From Planctomycetota bacterium (lineage in GTDB: Bacteria > Planctomycetota > B15-G4), in assembly GCA_029259745.1 (NCBI GenBank), contig JAJDEO010000020.1:124001-188000 (forward strand): a DNA stretch of 64,000 bases, given 5' to 3'. Below are positions 1-8,172 of this stretch, in pieces. The first letter of the stretch is position 1; each line of letters starts with the position of its first letter. The notes under the pieces were generated by a model. The model was not told where the DNA came from, made no database searches, and saw only the letters and a program-made list of their open reading frames with translations. Made by a program: the position numbers and the translations under genes.

Positions 1-64
1 TTATGCTACACAGACGCGCCCATTGTCGTTTCCCGAGAGGGTCCCGCGGGGCCCCATTTGCCCG

Positions 65-478
65 ATGATCGAGCTCACACGCCAGGTCGAGTTTTCGGCC
101 TCCCATCGCCTCCACAATCCGTCCCTGTCGGCCGAGGAAAACGTCGAGCTCTTCGGGATCTGCAACAACGCCCACGGTCACGGCCACAACTACGTGCTCG
201 ACGTCACGCTGCGCGGTGCGGCCGACCCGAAGACGGGCATGGTCATGGATCTCAATCGGCTGGCCATTCTGCTCGACGACCTCGTCGTGCGGCAGCTCGA
301 CCACAAGCACCTCAGCGAGGACGTCCCGTGGCTCTCCGGCATGGTGACCACGGCCGAGAACGTCGTGGCGGCCATCTGGGACCGGATCGCGGGCCCGCTC
401 GACGGGCGTCTCCACCGCCTGCGTCTCTACGAGTCGCGCCAGAACTTCGTCGACTATCTGGGGCCGCAGGCCTCGTGA
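65..478 (+). CDS. queD: 6-carboxytetrahydropterin / 6-pyruvoyltetrahydropterin synthase family protein
   Basis: Family enzyme that rearranges dihydroneopterin triphosphate; in bacteria this is usually the QueD step of queuosine/7-deazaguanine synthesis in the cytosol. The 137-residue product has the expected length. The zinc histidines are visible: H14 in FSASH, and H39 and H41 in NAHGHGHNY. The catalytic Cys is C33 (GICNNAHG), and D79-H80 lie in the LDHKHLSED motif. The TAENV segment (about residues 96-100) matches the conserved substrate-binding Glu region. The ATG at 65 puts the protein start right at the conserved MIELTRQVEFSASH beginning; a TTG at 23 would add 14 atypical residues. No other queuosine gene is present here. 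The stop overlaps the next ATG by one base (TGATG), so it may be co-translated with the downstream lipoprotein. QueD versus true PTPS cannot be separated by eye. Confidence 0.88.
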   Translation: MIELTRQVEFSASHRLHNPSLSAEENVELFGICNNAHGHGHNYVLDVTLRGAADPKTGMVMDLNRLAILLDDLVVRQLDHKHLSEDVPWLSGMVTTAENVVAAIWDRIAGPLDGRLHRLRLYESRQNFVDYLGPQAS

Positions 479-1893
479 TGGGCGTCCGACGAGTCGTGGG
501 GTGGCTCGTGATCGCGCTGGCGCTGGGTGCCTGCGGAAAGGCTCCGCAGACGTCGACCGTGGCCGTCGGTGGGGGTCCGCTGGCCGGGCACGACTGCCTG
601 ATCCTCGTGCTCGACGCCCTGGCGGCTGATCATCTCGGCAGCTACGGCAGCAAGCACGCGACCTCGCCGCACATCGACGCTCTCGCCGAGGACGGCGTGC
701 GCTTCGACCAAGCCTGGTCGCAGACGTCCTGGACGCTGGCCTCCACGGCCAGCCTCATGACCGGCCTCTACCAGGAGAGCCACGGCGTCACGCAGAAGAC
801 GAACCGGCTGGGCGCGCGCGACCTCACGATCGCCGAGGCCTTCACCGAGGCGGGCTACGAGACGCTGGGCTTCGGCCAGAACCCGTTCGCGTCGACGGCC
901 TTCGGCATGGACCGCGGCTTCGACAGCTTCGAGGATCTCTATCGCGACGAGGGCCAGCGCGCCGATGCCGGGCTCACCGACCGCGTCATCGCGTCGCTGG
1001 CCAGCGACGCCGAAAAGCGCCGTCCGCGCTTCGTCTACGCCCACTACCGCCGCCCGCACGCGCCCTACGACGCACCGCCGGAGATCGCCGCCGAGTTCAC
1101 CGACCCGAGCTACCGCGGACACATCACCGGCTCGGCCGACGACCTCCTCGCGCACAACAGTGGCGCGCGGCCGATCGGTCTGTCCGACAAGCGCCAGCTG
1201 CGCGGCCTCTACGACGCGGGGATCTACGCGGTCGACGCCGAAATCGGACGCCTGCTCGACGCGATCGACCTCTCGCGCACGCTCGTCATCGTCCTCTCGG
1301 ATCACGGCGAGGCCTTTGGGCGCCACGGTGCCTACGGCCACAACAGCCAGTCGTTCGAGCCGATGGTCAACATCCCGCTCATCGTCGCGCACCCCGATCT
1401 TGCGCGCGGCCGCGTCGTCAACCAGCCCGTCATGTCGATCGACATCTTCCCGACGCTCGCCGAGCTGTTCGGCTTCGACACGAGCGGCACGCTGATCCAG
1501 GGTCACTCCTTCGGACCGCGCCTCGCCGTCGGTGCGAGCATGCCCGTCGCCGGTGACGAGCGTCGCCCGGTCTTCACGTCGTCACGTGACTTCGGCGACG
1601 CGCGCCAGATGCAGGCCGTGCTCGTCGGCGACCTCAAGCTCGTCCGCAGCGGCCGCCGCGACTTCGTCTTCGACCTCGCGAACGACCCGCGCGAGCAGCG
1701 CGACATCGCGCTGAACCGCCCGGCCGACACCGCCGATCTCGTGGCGCTTCTCGAAGATTGGAAGCACAACCAGCACGCCGGCGCCGCCGACGCGGCCGAG
1801 ATCGCTGCCGACATCGAAGCCGAGCTGCGAGCGCTCGGCTACATGGGCGGCGCGCCGGTCGAAGAACAACCCGCCGAGCCCGACGACAAGTAA
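478..1893 (+). CDS. Sulfatase-superfamily lipoprotein with Thr at the nucleophile site
   Basis: A 471-residue alkaline-phosphatase/sulfatase-fold protein. The N-terminus is a lipoprotein signal (lipobox LGAC, Cys19), so it should sit on a membrane facing the periplasm. Metal-site signatures are present: LILVLDALAADHLGSYG (about 41-57), the HYRRPHAPYD segment, and LSDHGEAFGRHG in the middle. The activation motif of sulfatases, C/S-x-P-x-R, reads T-L-A-S-T here (T86-T90). It therefore lacks the Cys or Ser convertible to formylglycine and lacks the Arg. Thr86 could act directly as in phosphotransferase members of the superfamily; that is inference. The substrate is unknown. It overlaps queD by one base. 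The C-terminus ends in an acidic, Pro-rich tail. Confidence 0.85.
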   Translation: MGVRRVVGWLVIALALGACGKAPQTSTVAVGGGPLAGHDCLILVLDALAADHLGSYGSKHATSPHIDALAEDGVRFDQAWSQTSWTLASTASLMTGLYQESHGVTQKTNRLGARDLTIAEAFTEAGYETLGFGQNPFASTAFGMDRGFDSFEDLYRDEGQRADAGLTDRVIASLASDAEKRRPRFVYAHYRRPHAPYDAPPEIAAEFTDPSYRGHITGSADDLLAHNSGARPIGLSDKRQLRGLYDAGIYAVDAEIGRLLDAIDLSRTLVIVLSDHGEAFGRHGAYGHNSQSFEPMVNIPLIVAHPDLARGRVVNQPVMSIDIFPTLAELFGFDTSGTLIQGHSFGPRLAVGASMPVAGDERRPVFTSSRDFGDARQMQAVLVGDLKLVRSGRRDFVFDLANDPREQRDIALNRPADTADLVALLEDWKHNQHAGAADAAEIAADIEAELRALGYMGGAPVEEQPAEPDDK

Positions 1894-1903
1894 CGCGAGG
1901 GCG

Positions 1904-3436
1904 TCAGCCGTCGTGCGGCCAGGCGTCGAGCGGCGTGCCTTCGGGAAGCACCGTCTCGCTCTCGACGTAGTTGAGGGCTTCGAGCGCCTCGAGCTGCTCG
2001 GTGCTGAGCGGCACCGCTTCGCCGGCGTCCTCGGCGTCGAGCGCGGCGCGCCGTGCGAAGGCTCTCACGAGGGCGACGTTGAGCTGCTCGCCGTTGTTGC
2101 GGTGTGCGCCGGCCAGGCCGTCCGTCGGCGCGGCCAGCTGCCTCGGATCGTCGGCGATGTCCCAACCTTCCACCGTGCCGGCCGCGGCGTCGAACATCAC
2201 GGCCGAACTCGCGGTGCGGCGCGTGGCGCGGTAGTGGTCGGCGAACATCACGTGTTCGGAAACCGGCGCCAGGCCGTCGGTCGCGCCCGTCTTGATGGCG
2301 TTGACGAGTGAGGTGCCCTGCATGGTGTCGGGGCCGTCGATCTCGAGTAGCTCCATGAGCGTCGGGAAGACGTCGATCAGCGAGCACAGGCCTGACACGC
2401 GCGTGCCGCCGTGAGCGCCGCCGGGCAGGCGCACGATCAACGGCACGTGCAGGTGTTCGGTGTAGAGCTGGTCGTGTTCGTAGTTGCCGTGCTCGCCGAA
2501 CTCCTCGCCGTGGTCGGAGAGGATCACGACGATCGTCGGATCGATGAGGTCGAGCGTTGCCAGCTCGTCGAAGAAGCGCCGCAGCTCGTCGTCGGTGTAG
2601 GCGATGGCGGCGTCGTAGAGATCCGAGAGGTGCTGGTTGTCGGCGCTCGTGAACTCGTCTTCACGCTCCCAGAGTTCGACGGCCGCGAGGCTCGAGACGC
2701 CGGGCGTGTCGTGCAGCTTGCGCGCGATCGGGCCGACGATGCTGCTGCTCGAGTCGGGCGCGAAGCGTTCGCGGTAGCGCCGCGGCGAGTTGTACGGCGA
2801 GTGCACCTGGTAGGTGTGCGTGAACAGAAACGCCGGCTTGTCGAGTTGCGGGATGCGGCGCGCGAAGTCGAGCGCGTTGTCGACCATCGCGCGTACGTCG
2901 GCGAGGCGCGAGAAGAAGCGCGACGGTGCGTTCGGCTTGTGCCCGCGGAAGCCCTTGCCGAAGCCCATCGGCTCCATGAGGTTCCCGCCGCCCGCGATCG
3001 CGACGTTCCAGTAGTTGGCGTCGCGCAGCACCTGCGGGAGCGTCGGGCGGTTCTCCGCGACGCGCCGTACGGCGATCCCGAGGCGCGCCGAGGCGTTCGT
3101 GACGCCGTGCTCGGTGGGGAGCATCGACGTGAAGAGGCTCATGTGGCTCGACGCAGTTTTCGGCGACGTCGCGTAGGCATCCTCGAAGATGATTGCGGAC
3201 TCCGCGAGTTCGTCGAGGAAGGGAGTGGTGCCGCGCTCGTAGCCGTAGGCGCCGACGCGATCGGCGCGCAGCGTGTCGATCGAGATCAGCAGCAGGTTGG
3301 CGCCGGGAAACGACAGGCGCCCCGACGGAGTTCCAGCTCCGCGCGACTCCGTGTCACGCGCCGGTTCGCGCGTCTCGCCGCAGCCGGCAACGAGGCCGAG
3401 TGCGACCAGCGCCGCAGCCGCGAGGACGCCGCGCAC
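1904..3436 (-). CDS. Sulfatase-superfamily lipoprotein with Thr at the nucleophile site
   Basis: A 510-residue secreted lipoprotein (lipobox LVAGC, Cys19) of the sulfatase/alkaline phosphatase superfamily. Recognisable parts are LLLISIDTLRADRVGAYGY (about 48-66), the HTYQVHSPYNSP block and VILSDHGEEFGEHG, which supply the metal-binding Asp and His residues. The formylglycine motif position reads T-A-S-S-H (T94-H98), with Thr in place of Cys/Ser and His in place of Arg. The start is GTG at 3436, two bases after the stop of the upstream membrane-anchored protein gene, so the two form an operon. It converges on the neighbouring sulfatase-like gene with a 10-base gap. Hydrolase or transferase activity is inferred from the fold only; the substrate is unknown. 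Confidence 0.85.
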   Translation of the reverse strand: MRGVLAAAALVALGLVAGCGETREPARDTESRGAGTPSGRLSFPGANLLLISIDTLRADRVGAYGYERGTTPFLDELAESAIIFEDAYATSPKTASSHMSLFTSMLPTEHGVTNASARLGIAVRRVAENRPTLPQVLRDANYWNVAIAGGGNLMEPMGFGKGFRGHKPNAPSRFFSRLADVRAMVDNALDFARRIPQLDKPAFLFTHTYQVHSPYNSPRRYRERFAPDSSSSIVGPIARKLHDTPGVSSLAAVELWEREDEFTSADNQHLSDLYDAAIAYTDDELRRFFDELATLDLIDPTIVVILSDHGEEFGEHGNYEHDQLYTEHLHVPLIVRLPGGAHGGTRVSGLCSLIDVFPTLMELLEIDGPDTMQGTSLVNAIKTGATDGLAPVSEHVMFADHYRATRRTASSAVMFDAAAGTVEGWDIADDPRQLAAPTDGLAGAHRNNGEQLNVALVRAFARRAALDAEDAGEAVPLSTEQLEALEALNYVESETVLPEGTPLDAWPHDG

Positions 3437-3438
3437 CG

Positions 3439-4251
3439 TCAGGCTCCCCGGCCGCCGAACAGCAGTGCCATGAGCAACAGCCCCGCGATGATCAAGCTCC
3501 CGAGCACCTCGCGGTCGCCCCAGCTTGCGTAGTTCGACGGGTTGTCGTCGGCCGTCGTGGGCAGCGAGCCGACGCCTGCCGAACGTCGTCCGCGGTTCGT
3601 GGTCTGGGTGGTTCCCGAACCCGCCATGTTCGGCGGCACCATGCTGGGCGTCGGCCCGACTTCAGCCGGCTTGCGCTCCCAGTCGAGCGTGCCGAGCAGA
3701 GAGAGGAACTGCGGTTCGGCCGTGTCCCATGCACTCTCGAGCGCCTGCAGTTTGACGAGCATCGAGCGCTGGTTGCCCGGGTCGACGTAGTAGTACGCGC
3801 GCAGGCGCTTGAACTGCCCGGACGCGCCCGCGAAGCGCTTTTCGATCCAGACGGCCGGGCCGCCTTCCTCGGGCTCGACCGTGCCGTTCTTGATCACCGG
3901 GCTCGTGGCCGTGCCCATCGCGGTGATGAACTCCTGCGGCGAGGCGAAGGGCAGGCTGTCGGCGATCGTCATGTGGATAAATCGCTCGATCGGCGTCAGG
4001 TCGACCCAGATGTGGTTGTGCGACCACTCCCCGTCGCCGGCATCGGCGCGCGACGTGTTGCGCACGACATCGGGCGTGGCCTGGAGCCCGAGCGTGGCGA
4101 CGCGCTCGTCGAAGGTCAGCTCGCGCATGCCGTCGGGGAGTTCGATCGAGAGCTCGAAGTCGGCGTCGGTGAAGCGCTGGCCCTGGGCCTGGCTCGGCGC
4201 GGCGGTGAGGCCGCACGCGGCAGCGATGAGGAGTGTGGGCAGCAGGCGCAT
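3439..4251 (-). CDS. Hypothetical secreted protein with C-terminal membrane anchor
   Basis: A 270-residue protein I do not recognise with confidence. It starts with a signal peptide (about 1-22, ending APSQAQ). A globular alpha/beta part follows, running from FELSIELPDG to LLGTLDW. Its pattern (YYYVDPGNQRSMLVKLQALE, then AEPQFLSLLGTL) recalls PsbP/Mog1-type small domains, but this is only a resemblance. A Pro/Ser/Thr-rich linker leads to one hydrophobic helix near the end (LGSLIIAGLLLMALLF) and a short basic tail. The topology suggests a periplasmic domain tethered at the C-terminus. ATG at 4251 is chosen because the signal peptide starts there; upstream codons in the same frame encode only Pro-rich, non-protein-like sequence. 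It is the first gene of a pair with the sulfatase-like gene, 2 bases apart. Confidence 0.7.
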   Translation of the reverse strand: MRLLPTLLIAAACGLTAAPSQAQGQRFTDADFELSIELPDGMRELTFDERVATLGLQATPDVVRNTSRADAGDGEWSHNHIWVDLTPIERFIHMTIADSLPFASPQEFITAMGTATSPVIKNGTVEPEEGGPAVWIEKRFAGASGQFKRLRAYYYVDPGNQRSMLVKLQALESAWDTAEPQFLSLLGTLDWERKPAEVGPTPSMVPPNMAGSGTTQTTNRGRRSAGVGSLPTTADDNPSNYASWGDREVLGSLIIAGLLLMALLFGGRGA

Positions 4252-4447
4252 CGGTGGGGCTCCCGGGGGAGGCAGCGGCGGAGGCTCGATGTACGGAGCC
4301 GCGCGGGTGGATGTGAGACGGCCTACGTCGGGCCGCGCGGCGCATGATGATACGCGAAGCACATCGGCCATCGACACCCGCCGACTGCACTCGCAGTTCG
4401 CCACGGGCCGCGATCGAATCGGTCTCACCGGCCGTTACCATGGTGAG

Positions 4448-5146
4448 ATGAGTTCGATCGCCTCGCTTCTCCTCGCCTATGCCGTCGGCTGTGTGTCGTT
4501 CGCGCTCGTCGCGGGGCGGCTCAACGGCGTCGATCTGCGCACCGTGGGAAGCGGCAACCCGGGCGCGACGAACGTCGGCCGGGCGCTCGGGAAGGGCTGG
4601 GGACGCGCCGTGCTCCTCGCCGACATGGCGAAGGGTGCCGTGCCGGTGCTGCTGCTCTCGGCCTGGCCCGGCTGGGTCGACGAGACGGGCCAGGCGCCGG
4701 TCCTCGCGGCCGCCGTGCTCGGGCACATCTACCCCGTCACGCTGGGTCTGCGCGGCGGAAAGGGCGTCGCGACGCTGATCGGGGGCCTGCTGGCGCTCGA
4801 CGTCGTCATCGCGCTGTTCGCTGTCCTGCTCCATGTCGTCTTCAAGAAGACGGTCGGCTTCGTCTCCGTGGCGAGCGTCGTCCTCGCCTGGGCATTCCCG
4901 CTCGGACAGGGGCTGTTCTGGCTCGCCGGCGAGTACGGCGGACTCGACGTCTCGGCGCGCTACCTCGGTGGAGCGCCAGTCCTGATGGGCCTTGCACTCG
5001 TCATCACGGTGCGTCATCGCGACAACTTCGCGCGGATTCGCCTCGGCGCGGAGGATCGCTACGATGACCCACCCGAGGACGACCCGACGCTCGCCGGGAC
5101 GCCTGCGAACCCAACCTCCAACTCCCCGACACGAGAGACACGATGA
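4448..5146 (+). CDS. plsY: Glycerol-3-phosphate acyltransferase PlsY
   Basis: Integral membrane enzyme that transfers the acyl group of acyl-phosphate to sn-glycerol-3-phosphate, making lysophosphatidic acid for phospholipid synthesis. The 232-residue length is close to the family norm of about 200. The three signature loops are visible: SGNPGATNVGRALGK after the first helix, HIYPVTLGLRGGKGVAT in the middle (GGKGVAT is the classic PlsY motif), and a later loop with RHRDNFARI. Several hydrophobic helices alternate with these loops. The C-terminus carries an extra polar tail rich in Asp and Pro. ATG at 4448 follows the purine-rich GGTGAG. Its stop overlaps the gpsA start in ATGA, so the enzyme and its substrate-supplying dehydrogenase are translationally coupled. 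Confidence 0.95.
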   Translation: MSSIASLLLAYAVGCVSFALVAGRLNGVDLRTVGSGNPGATNVGRALGKGWGRAVLLADMAKGAVPVLLLSAWPGWVDETGQAPVLAAAVLGHIYPVTLGLRGGKGVATLIGGLLALDVVIALFAVLLHVVFKKTVGFVSVASVVLAWAFPLGQGLFWLAGEYGGLDVSARYLGGAPVLMGLALVITVRHRDNFARIRLGAEDRYDDPPEDDPTLAGTPANPTSNSPTRETR

Positions 5147-6141
5147 TCGAGAAAGTGGCCGTCCTCGGAGACGGGGCATGGGGTACGGCGTTGGCCGGGG
5201 TGATGGCGTCGAACCAGGCGTCCGTGATCCTGTGGAGCCACGATCCCGAGCTCGCTGCGACGATGCAGTCGACGCGACGCAATCCGAAGTACCTCCCCGG
5301 CTACCACCTGCCCGAGGGCATCACCGTCACCACGCGCATGGACGCCTTCGAGCACGCCGATCTCATCGTCTGCGCGGTGCCGAGCCGGTACCTGCGCGAG
5401 GTGCTCGAGGCGAATCGGGAGAACTTCGGGCGCGAGCGTCCGTTCATCTCGGTGACGAAGGGGCTCGAGTTCCCGAGTCGACTGCGTCCCACCGAGGTGA
5501 TCCGCGAAGTCATCGGTGACCGCCCGCTGGCCGTGCTGTGCGGGCCGTCGCATGCCGAAGAAGTGGCTGAGGGGATGCCGACGGCCGTCGTGGCGGCGTC
5601 GACCGACCGCGGCCTTGCGATGCGCGTGCAGGACCTCATGACCACCGACCGCTTCCGCGTCTACACGTCGGACGACGTGCTCGGACTCGAGATCGGCGGT
5701 GCGATCAAGAACGTGCTGTCGATCGCCGGCGGGCTCGTCGACGGCCTGGGCTTCGGCGACAACACGAAGGCCGCGCTGCTCACGCGCGGTCAGGCCGAGA
5801 TGGCGCGTCTCGGCGTGGCGCTCGGCGGCAAGGTCGAGACCTTCGCCGGGCTGTCTGGCATCGGCGACCTCATCGTGTCGTGCGTGTCGCCGCATGGACG
5901 CAACCGGCAGGTCGGCGAACGCATCGCGCGCGGCGAGACGCTCGAGCAAGTGCTCGCGACGATCCGCGGCGTGCCCGAGGGCGTGCTCACGTGCAAGGCC
6001 GTCGTCGACATCGCGCGCGGCGTGAACCTCGAGGTGCCGATCGCCCACGAGGTCCATGAGGTGCTCTACAACGGCAAGTCACCGACGGCCGCCGTGCAAG
6101 ACCTCATGACGCGTCCGCAGAAGGACGAAGTGCCGGTGTAG
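5143..6141 (+). CDS. gpsA: NAD(P)-dependent glycerol-3-phosphate dehydrogenase
   Basis: Cytosolic enzyme that reduces dihydroxyacetone phosphate to sn-glycerol-3-phosphate, the substrate of PlsY. The 332 residues show the N-terminal Rossmann motif VAVLGDGAWGTALAGV (about 5-20), the second conserved block VCAVPSRYLREVL, SVTKGLEF, the LCGPSHAEEVAEG block, and the catalytic-lysine region GGAIKNVLSIAGGLVDGL. The C-terminal helical half contains LSGIGDLIVSC followed by GRNRQVGE, both typical of GpsA. Length and architecture are complete. It starts inside the plsY stop codon (4-base overlap) and ends 20 bases from the convergent peptidase gene, so plsY-gpsA form a two-gene unit for phosphatidic acid synthesis. 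Confidence 0.97.
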   Translation: MIEKVAVLGDGAWGTALAGVMASNQASVILWSHDPELAATMQSTRRNPKYLPGYHLPEGITVTTRMDAFEHADLIVCAVPSRYLREVLEANRENFGRERPFISVTKGLEFPSRLRPTEVIREVIGDRPLAVLCGPSHAEEVAEGMPTAVVAASTDRGLAMRVQDLMTTDRFRVYTSDDVLGLEIGGAIKNVLSIAGGLVDGLGFGDNTKAALLTRGQAEMARLGVALGGKVETFAGLSGIGDLIVSCVSPHGRNRQVGERIARGETLEQVLATIRGVPEGVLTCKAVVDIARGVNLEVPIAHEVHEVLYNGKSPTAAVQDLMTRPQKDEVPV

Positions 6142-6161
6142 TTGCCGGCGGGCGGCGCAGT

Positions 6162-8120
6162 TCAGACGCCGTCCTTCTCCTCGTCTTTGTCGGCTTCACC
6201 GGCCTGCGCTTCGCTGTCGTCCTCGTCGTCCTCGCTGTCGTCGTCTTCATCCTCGTCGTCGTCGGACGCCTTCGGGTGCGGCCAGTTGAGCCAGTCTTCG
6301 AAGGCCTCGAGCTGCTGCTCGGTGGGCTCGTCGACCGACGCGATCACCCACTTGGCGAGGCGCTCGGTCTGCGGCTTGATCGTCGTCGTGAGCAGGCTCT
6401 CGCCGCGGTAGTAGGTGAGCTCGAGCGGCTGGTGTCCCGCCATGTCGAGGCGCTCTTGCAGCGTGGACGGCGTGATGCGGACGTCGCGGATGGCCAGCAG
6501 CACGTCGTCGACGTTGATGCCGGCGAAGTAGGCCGCGCCGCCCTCGGTGACGGAGCGTACGCGCGCCAGACCGTTCGAGCCCTCGACGGTGACACCAAGG
6601 GTCGGCGCGAGCGGGAAGCCGTCGGCGTCCTTCGTGAGCGGCCGGTCCGTCTTCTCGGGCTTGACCGTGAGCTGCAGTCCGACCCACGCGAGGTCGGGGT
6701 TGGGTTCGAGCGGCGTCGTGCCGTCGATGTAGTCGTCGAAGAAGTCGTCGAACGGCATGTCCGTGGTGCGTTCCACGAACGTCTTCATCGACCCGTCGGG
6801 GAAGCCCTCGCCCTTCGCCGTGTAGGCTTCCCAGCCGAGTCGCAGCGCGTCGTGCAACGTCTTCTCGCCCATCGTCAGGCGACGGATGCGCAGGTCGAGC
6901 ATGAGCGCGACGAGGGCGCCCTTCGAGTAGTACGAGATCGCCGAGTTGCGTTGGTTCTCGTCGGGGCGGTAGTGCTTGATCCAGGCATCGTGGGACGAGC
7001 GCGTCAGGCTCATGCGGCGCGCACCGGGCTGCTCGGCCAGCGTGCGGAAGCCCTGCGCGCGATCGCTCAGGTAGCCCTTCACGTCATCGGCGAAACCCGC
7101 GCGGACGACGGTGCGATCGTCGACGTAGCTCGTGATGCCCTCGGCGACCCAGAGGTCGCGCGTGTAGTTCTCGCGGTCGTAGTCGAACGGGCCGAGGCTC
7201 GCGGGGCGGAAGCGCTTCACGTTCCACGCGTGGAAGTACTCGTGCGCGATGAGCGACAGAAAGCCGCGGTAGCCCTTTTTGTCGGCGAGTCGCCAGCGCG
7301 AGATCATGTTGACGCTGGAGTTCTTGTGCTCGAGGCCGCCGCCGCCCGCGTCGACGACGATGTTCAGGAACCAGTATTCGTCGAAGGGTAGGAAGCCGAA
7401 GATCGACGAGACCTCGGCGACGATCGCCTTGAAGTCTTCGACGAGTTGGTCTTCGTCGATCGTGACCGCACCGGCCATGACGATGTGATGTGAGACGCCT
7501 TCGTGCTCGAAGGTGAGTGGCTCGTGTGGCCCGATCTCCAGCGGACAGTCGACGAGCGTGTCGTAGTGGTCGGCGACGAACTCGTCGTTGGCCTCGTCGT
7601 GCGGCATGCCGGTGAACACGCGCCAACCGCCGGGACGCTGGACGGACACGCGGTACTCGGCGTCGAGGTGGTCGCGCAGGAACAGGAACGTCGCTGCGGG
7701 GGCGAGGAACGCGTGGCTCGAGTCGACGTGATTCGTGCGCACCGAGCGCTCGTTGCAGTACAGCGTGTAGTCGATCGTGACCGTGGCTGCGCCGCCGTGA
7801 TGCACGCGCCAGGTGTTCTTCGTCATCTTCTCGACGGTCAGCGTCTCGCCGCGGCCGTTTGTCGCCGTGAGGTCGAGGACGTGTCGGGCGTATTCGCGCA
7901 CGAGGTAGCTGCCCGGTGTCCAGACGGGCATCGAGACGTCGACGAAATCGCCCGGGCGGTCGCTCAGCGTCATGGCGATGTGAACGCGCTGGGCTTGGCG
8001 CTCATGCAGGCTGACGTCGAAGCGAATCACGGCGGACTCCGGGGAGGCGCCGGGTGTCGCGGCGCGTGGGCTGGACGTGATACAGCTGGCGAAGAACAGC
8101 AGGGCGACGAAGATCTTCAT
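6162..8120 (-). CDS. M61-family metallopeptidase with PDZ domain and acidic C-terminal tail
   Basis: A 652-residue zinc aminopeptidase-like protein (M61, glycyl aminopeptidase family). The beta-sandwich N-terminal region is followed by GGGLEHKNS (about 260-268). The zinc motif HEYFH lies at 293-297, and the third ligand is E327 in WVAEGITS. A PDZ domain follows near residues 540-610 (VTEGGAAYFAGINVDDVLLAI). The N-terminus is a signal sequence; FASC at 10-13 could be a lipobox. The last 35 residues are almost all Asp, Glu and Ser, encoded by a low-complexity CTC/GTC-rich tract at about 6175-6265. Such a tail is not part of the standard family. ATG at 8120 starts the signal peptide. It is probably periplasmic; the natural substrate is unknown. 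Confidence 0.9.
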   Translation of the reverse strand: MKIFVALLFFASCITSSPRAATPGASPESAVIRFDVSLHERQAQRVHIAMTLSDRPGDFVDVSMPVWTPGSYLVREYARHVLDLTATNGRGETLTVEKMTKNTWRVHHGGAATVTIDYTLYCNERSVRTNHVDSSHAFLAPAATFLFLRDHLDAEYRVSVQRPGGWRVFTGMPHDEANDEFVADHYDTLVDCPLEIGPHEPLTFEHEGVSHHIVMAGAVTIDEDQLVEDFKAIVAEVSSIFGFLPFDEYWFLNIVVDAGGGGLEHKNSSVNMISRWRLADKKGYRGFLSLIAHEYFHAWNVKRFRPASLGPFDYDRENYTRDLWVAEGITSYVDDRTVVRAGFADDVKGYLSDRAQGFRTLAEQPGARRMSLTRSSHDAWIKHYRPDENQRNSAISYYSKGALVALMLDLRIRRLTMGEKTLHDALRLGWEAYTAKGEGFPDGSMKTFVERTTDMPFDDFFDDYIDGTTPLEPNPDLAWVGLQLTVKPEKTDRPLTKDADGFPLAPTLGVTVEGSNGLARVRSVTEGGAAYFAGINVDDVLLAIRDVRITPSTLQERLDMAGHQPLELTYYRGESLLTTTIKPQTERLAKWVIASVDEPTEQQLEAFEDWLNWPHPKASDDDEDEDDDSEDDEDDSEAQAGEADKDEEKDGV

Positions 8121-8172
8121 GAATCGGACGATAGGCCGAGGGCCAAGTGTGTTCAAGGAAGGCCGGCGCGCG

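Noticed and set aside
6175..6270. Tandem DNA repeat at the 3' end of the M61 gene
   Set aside because: The TCGTCC-like periodicity is explained by the codons of an Asp/Glu/Ser-rich protein tail.
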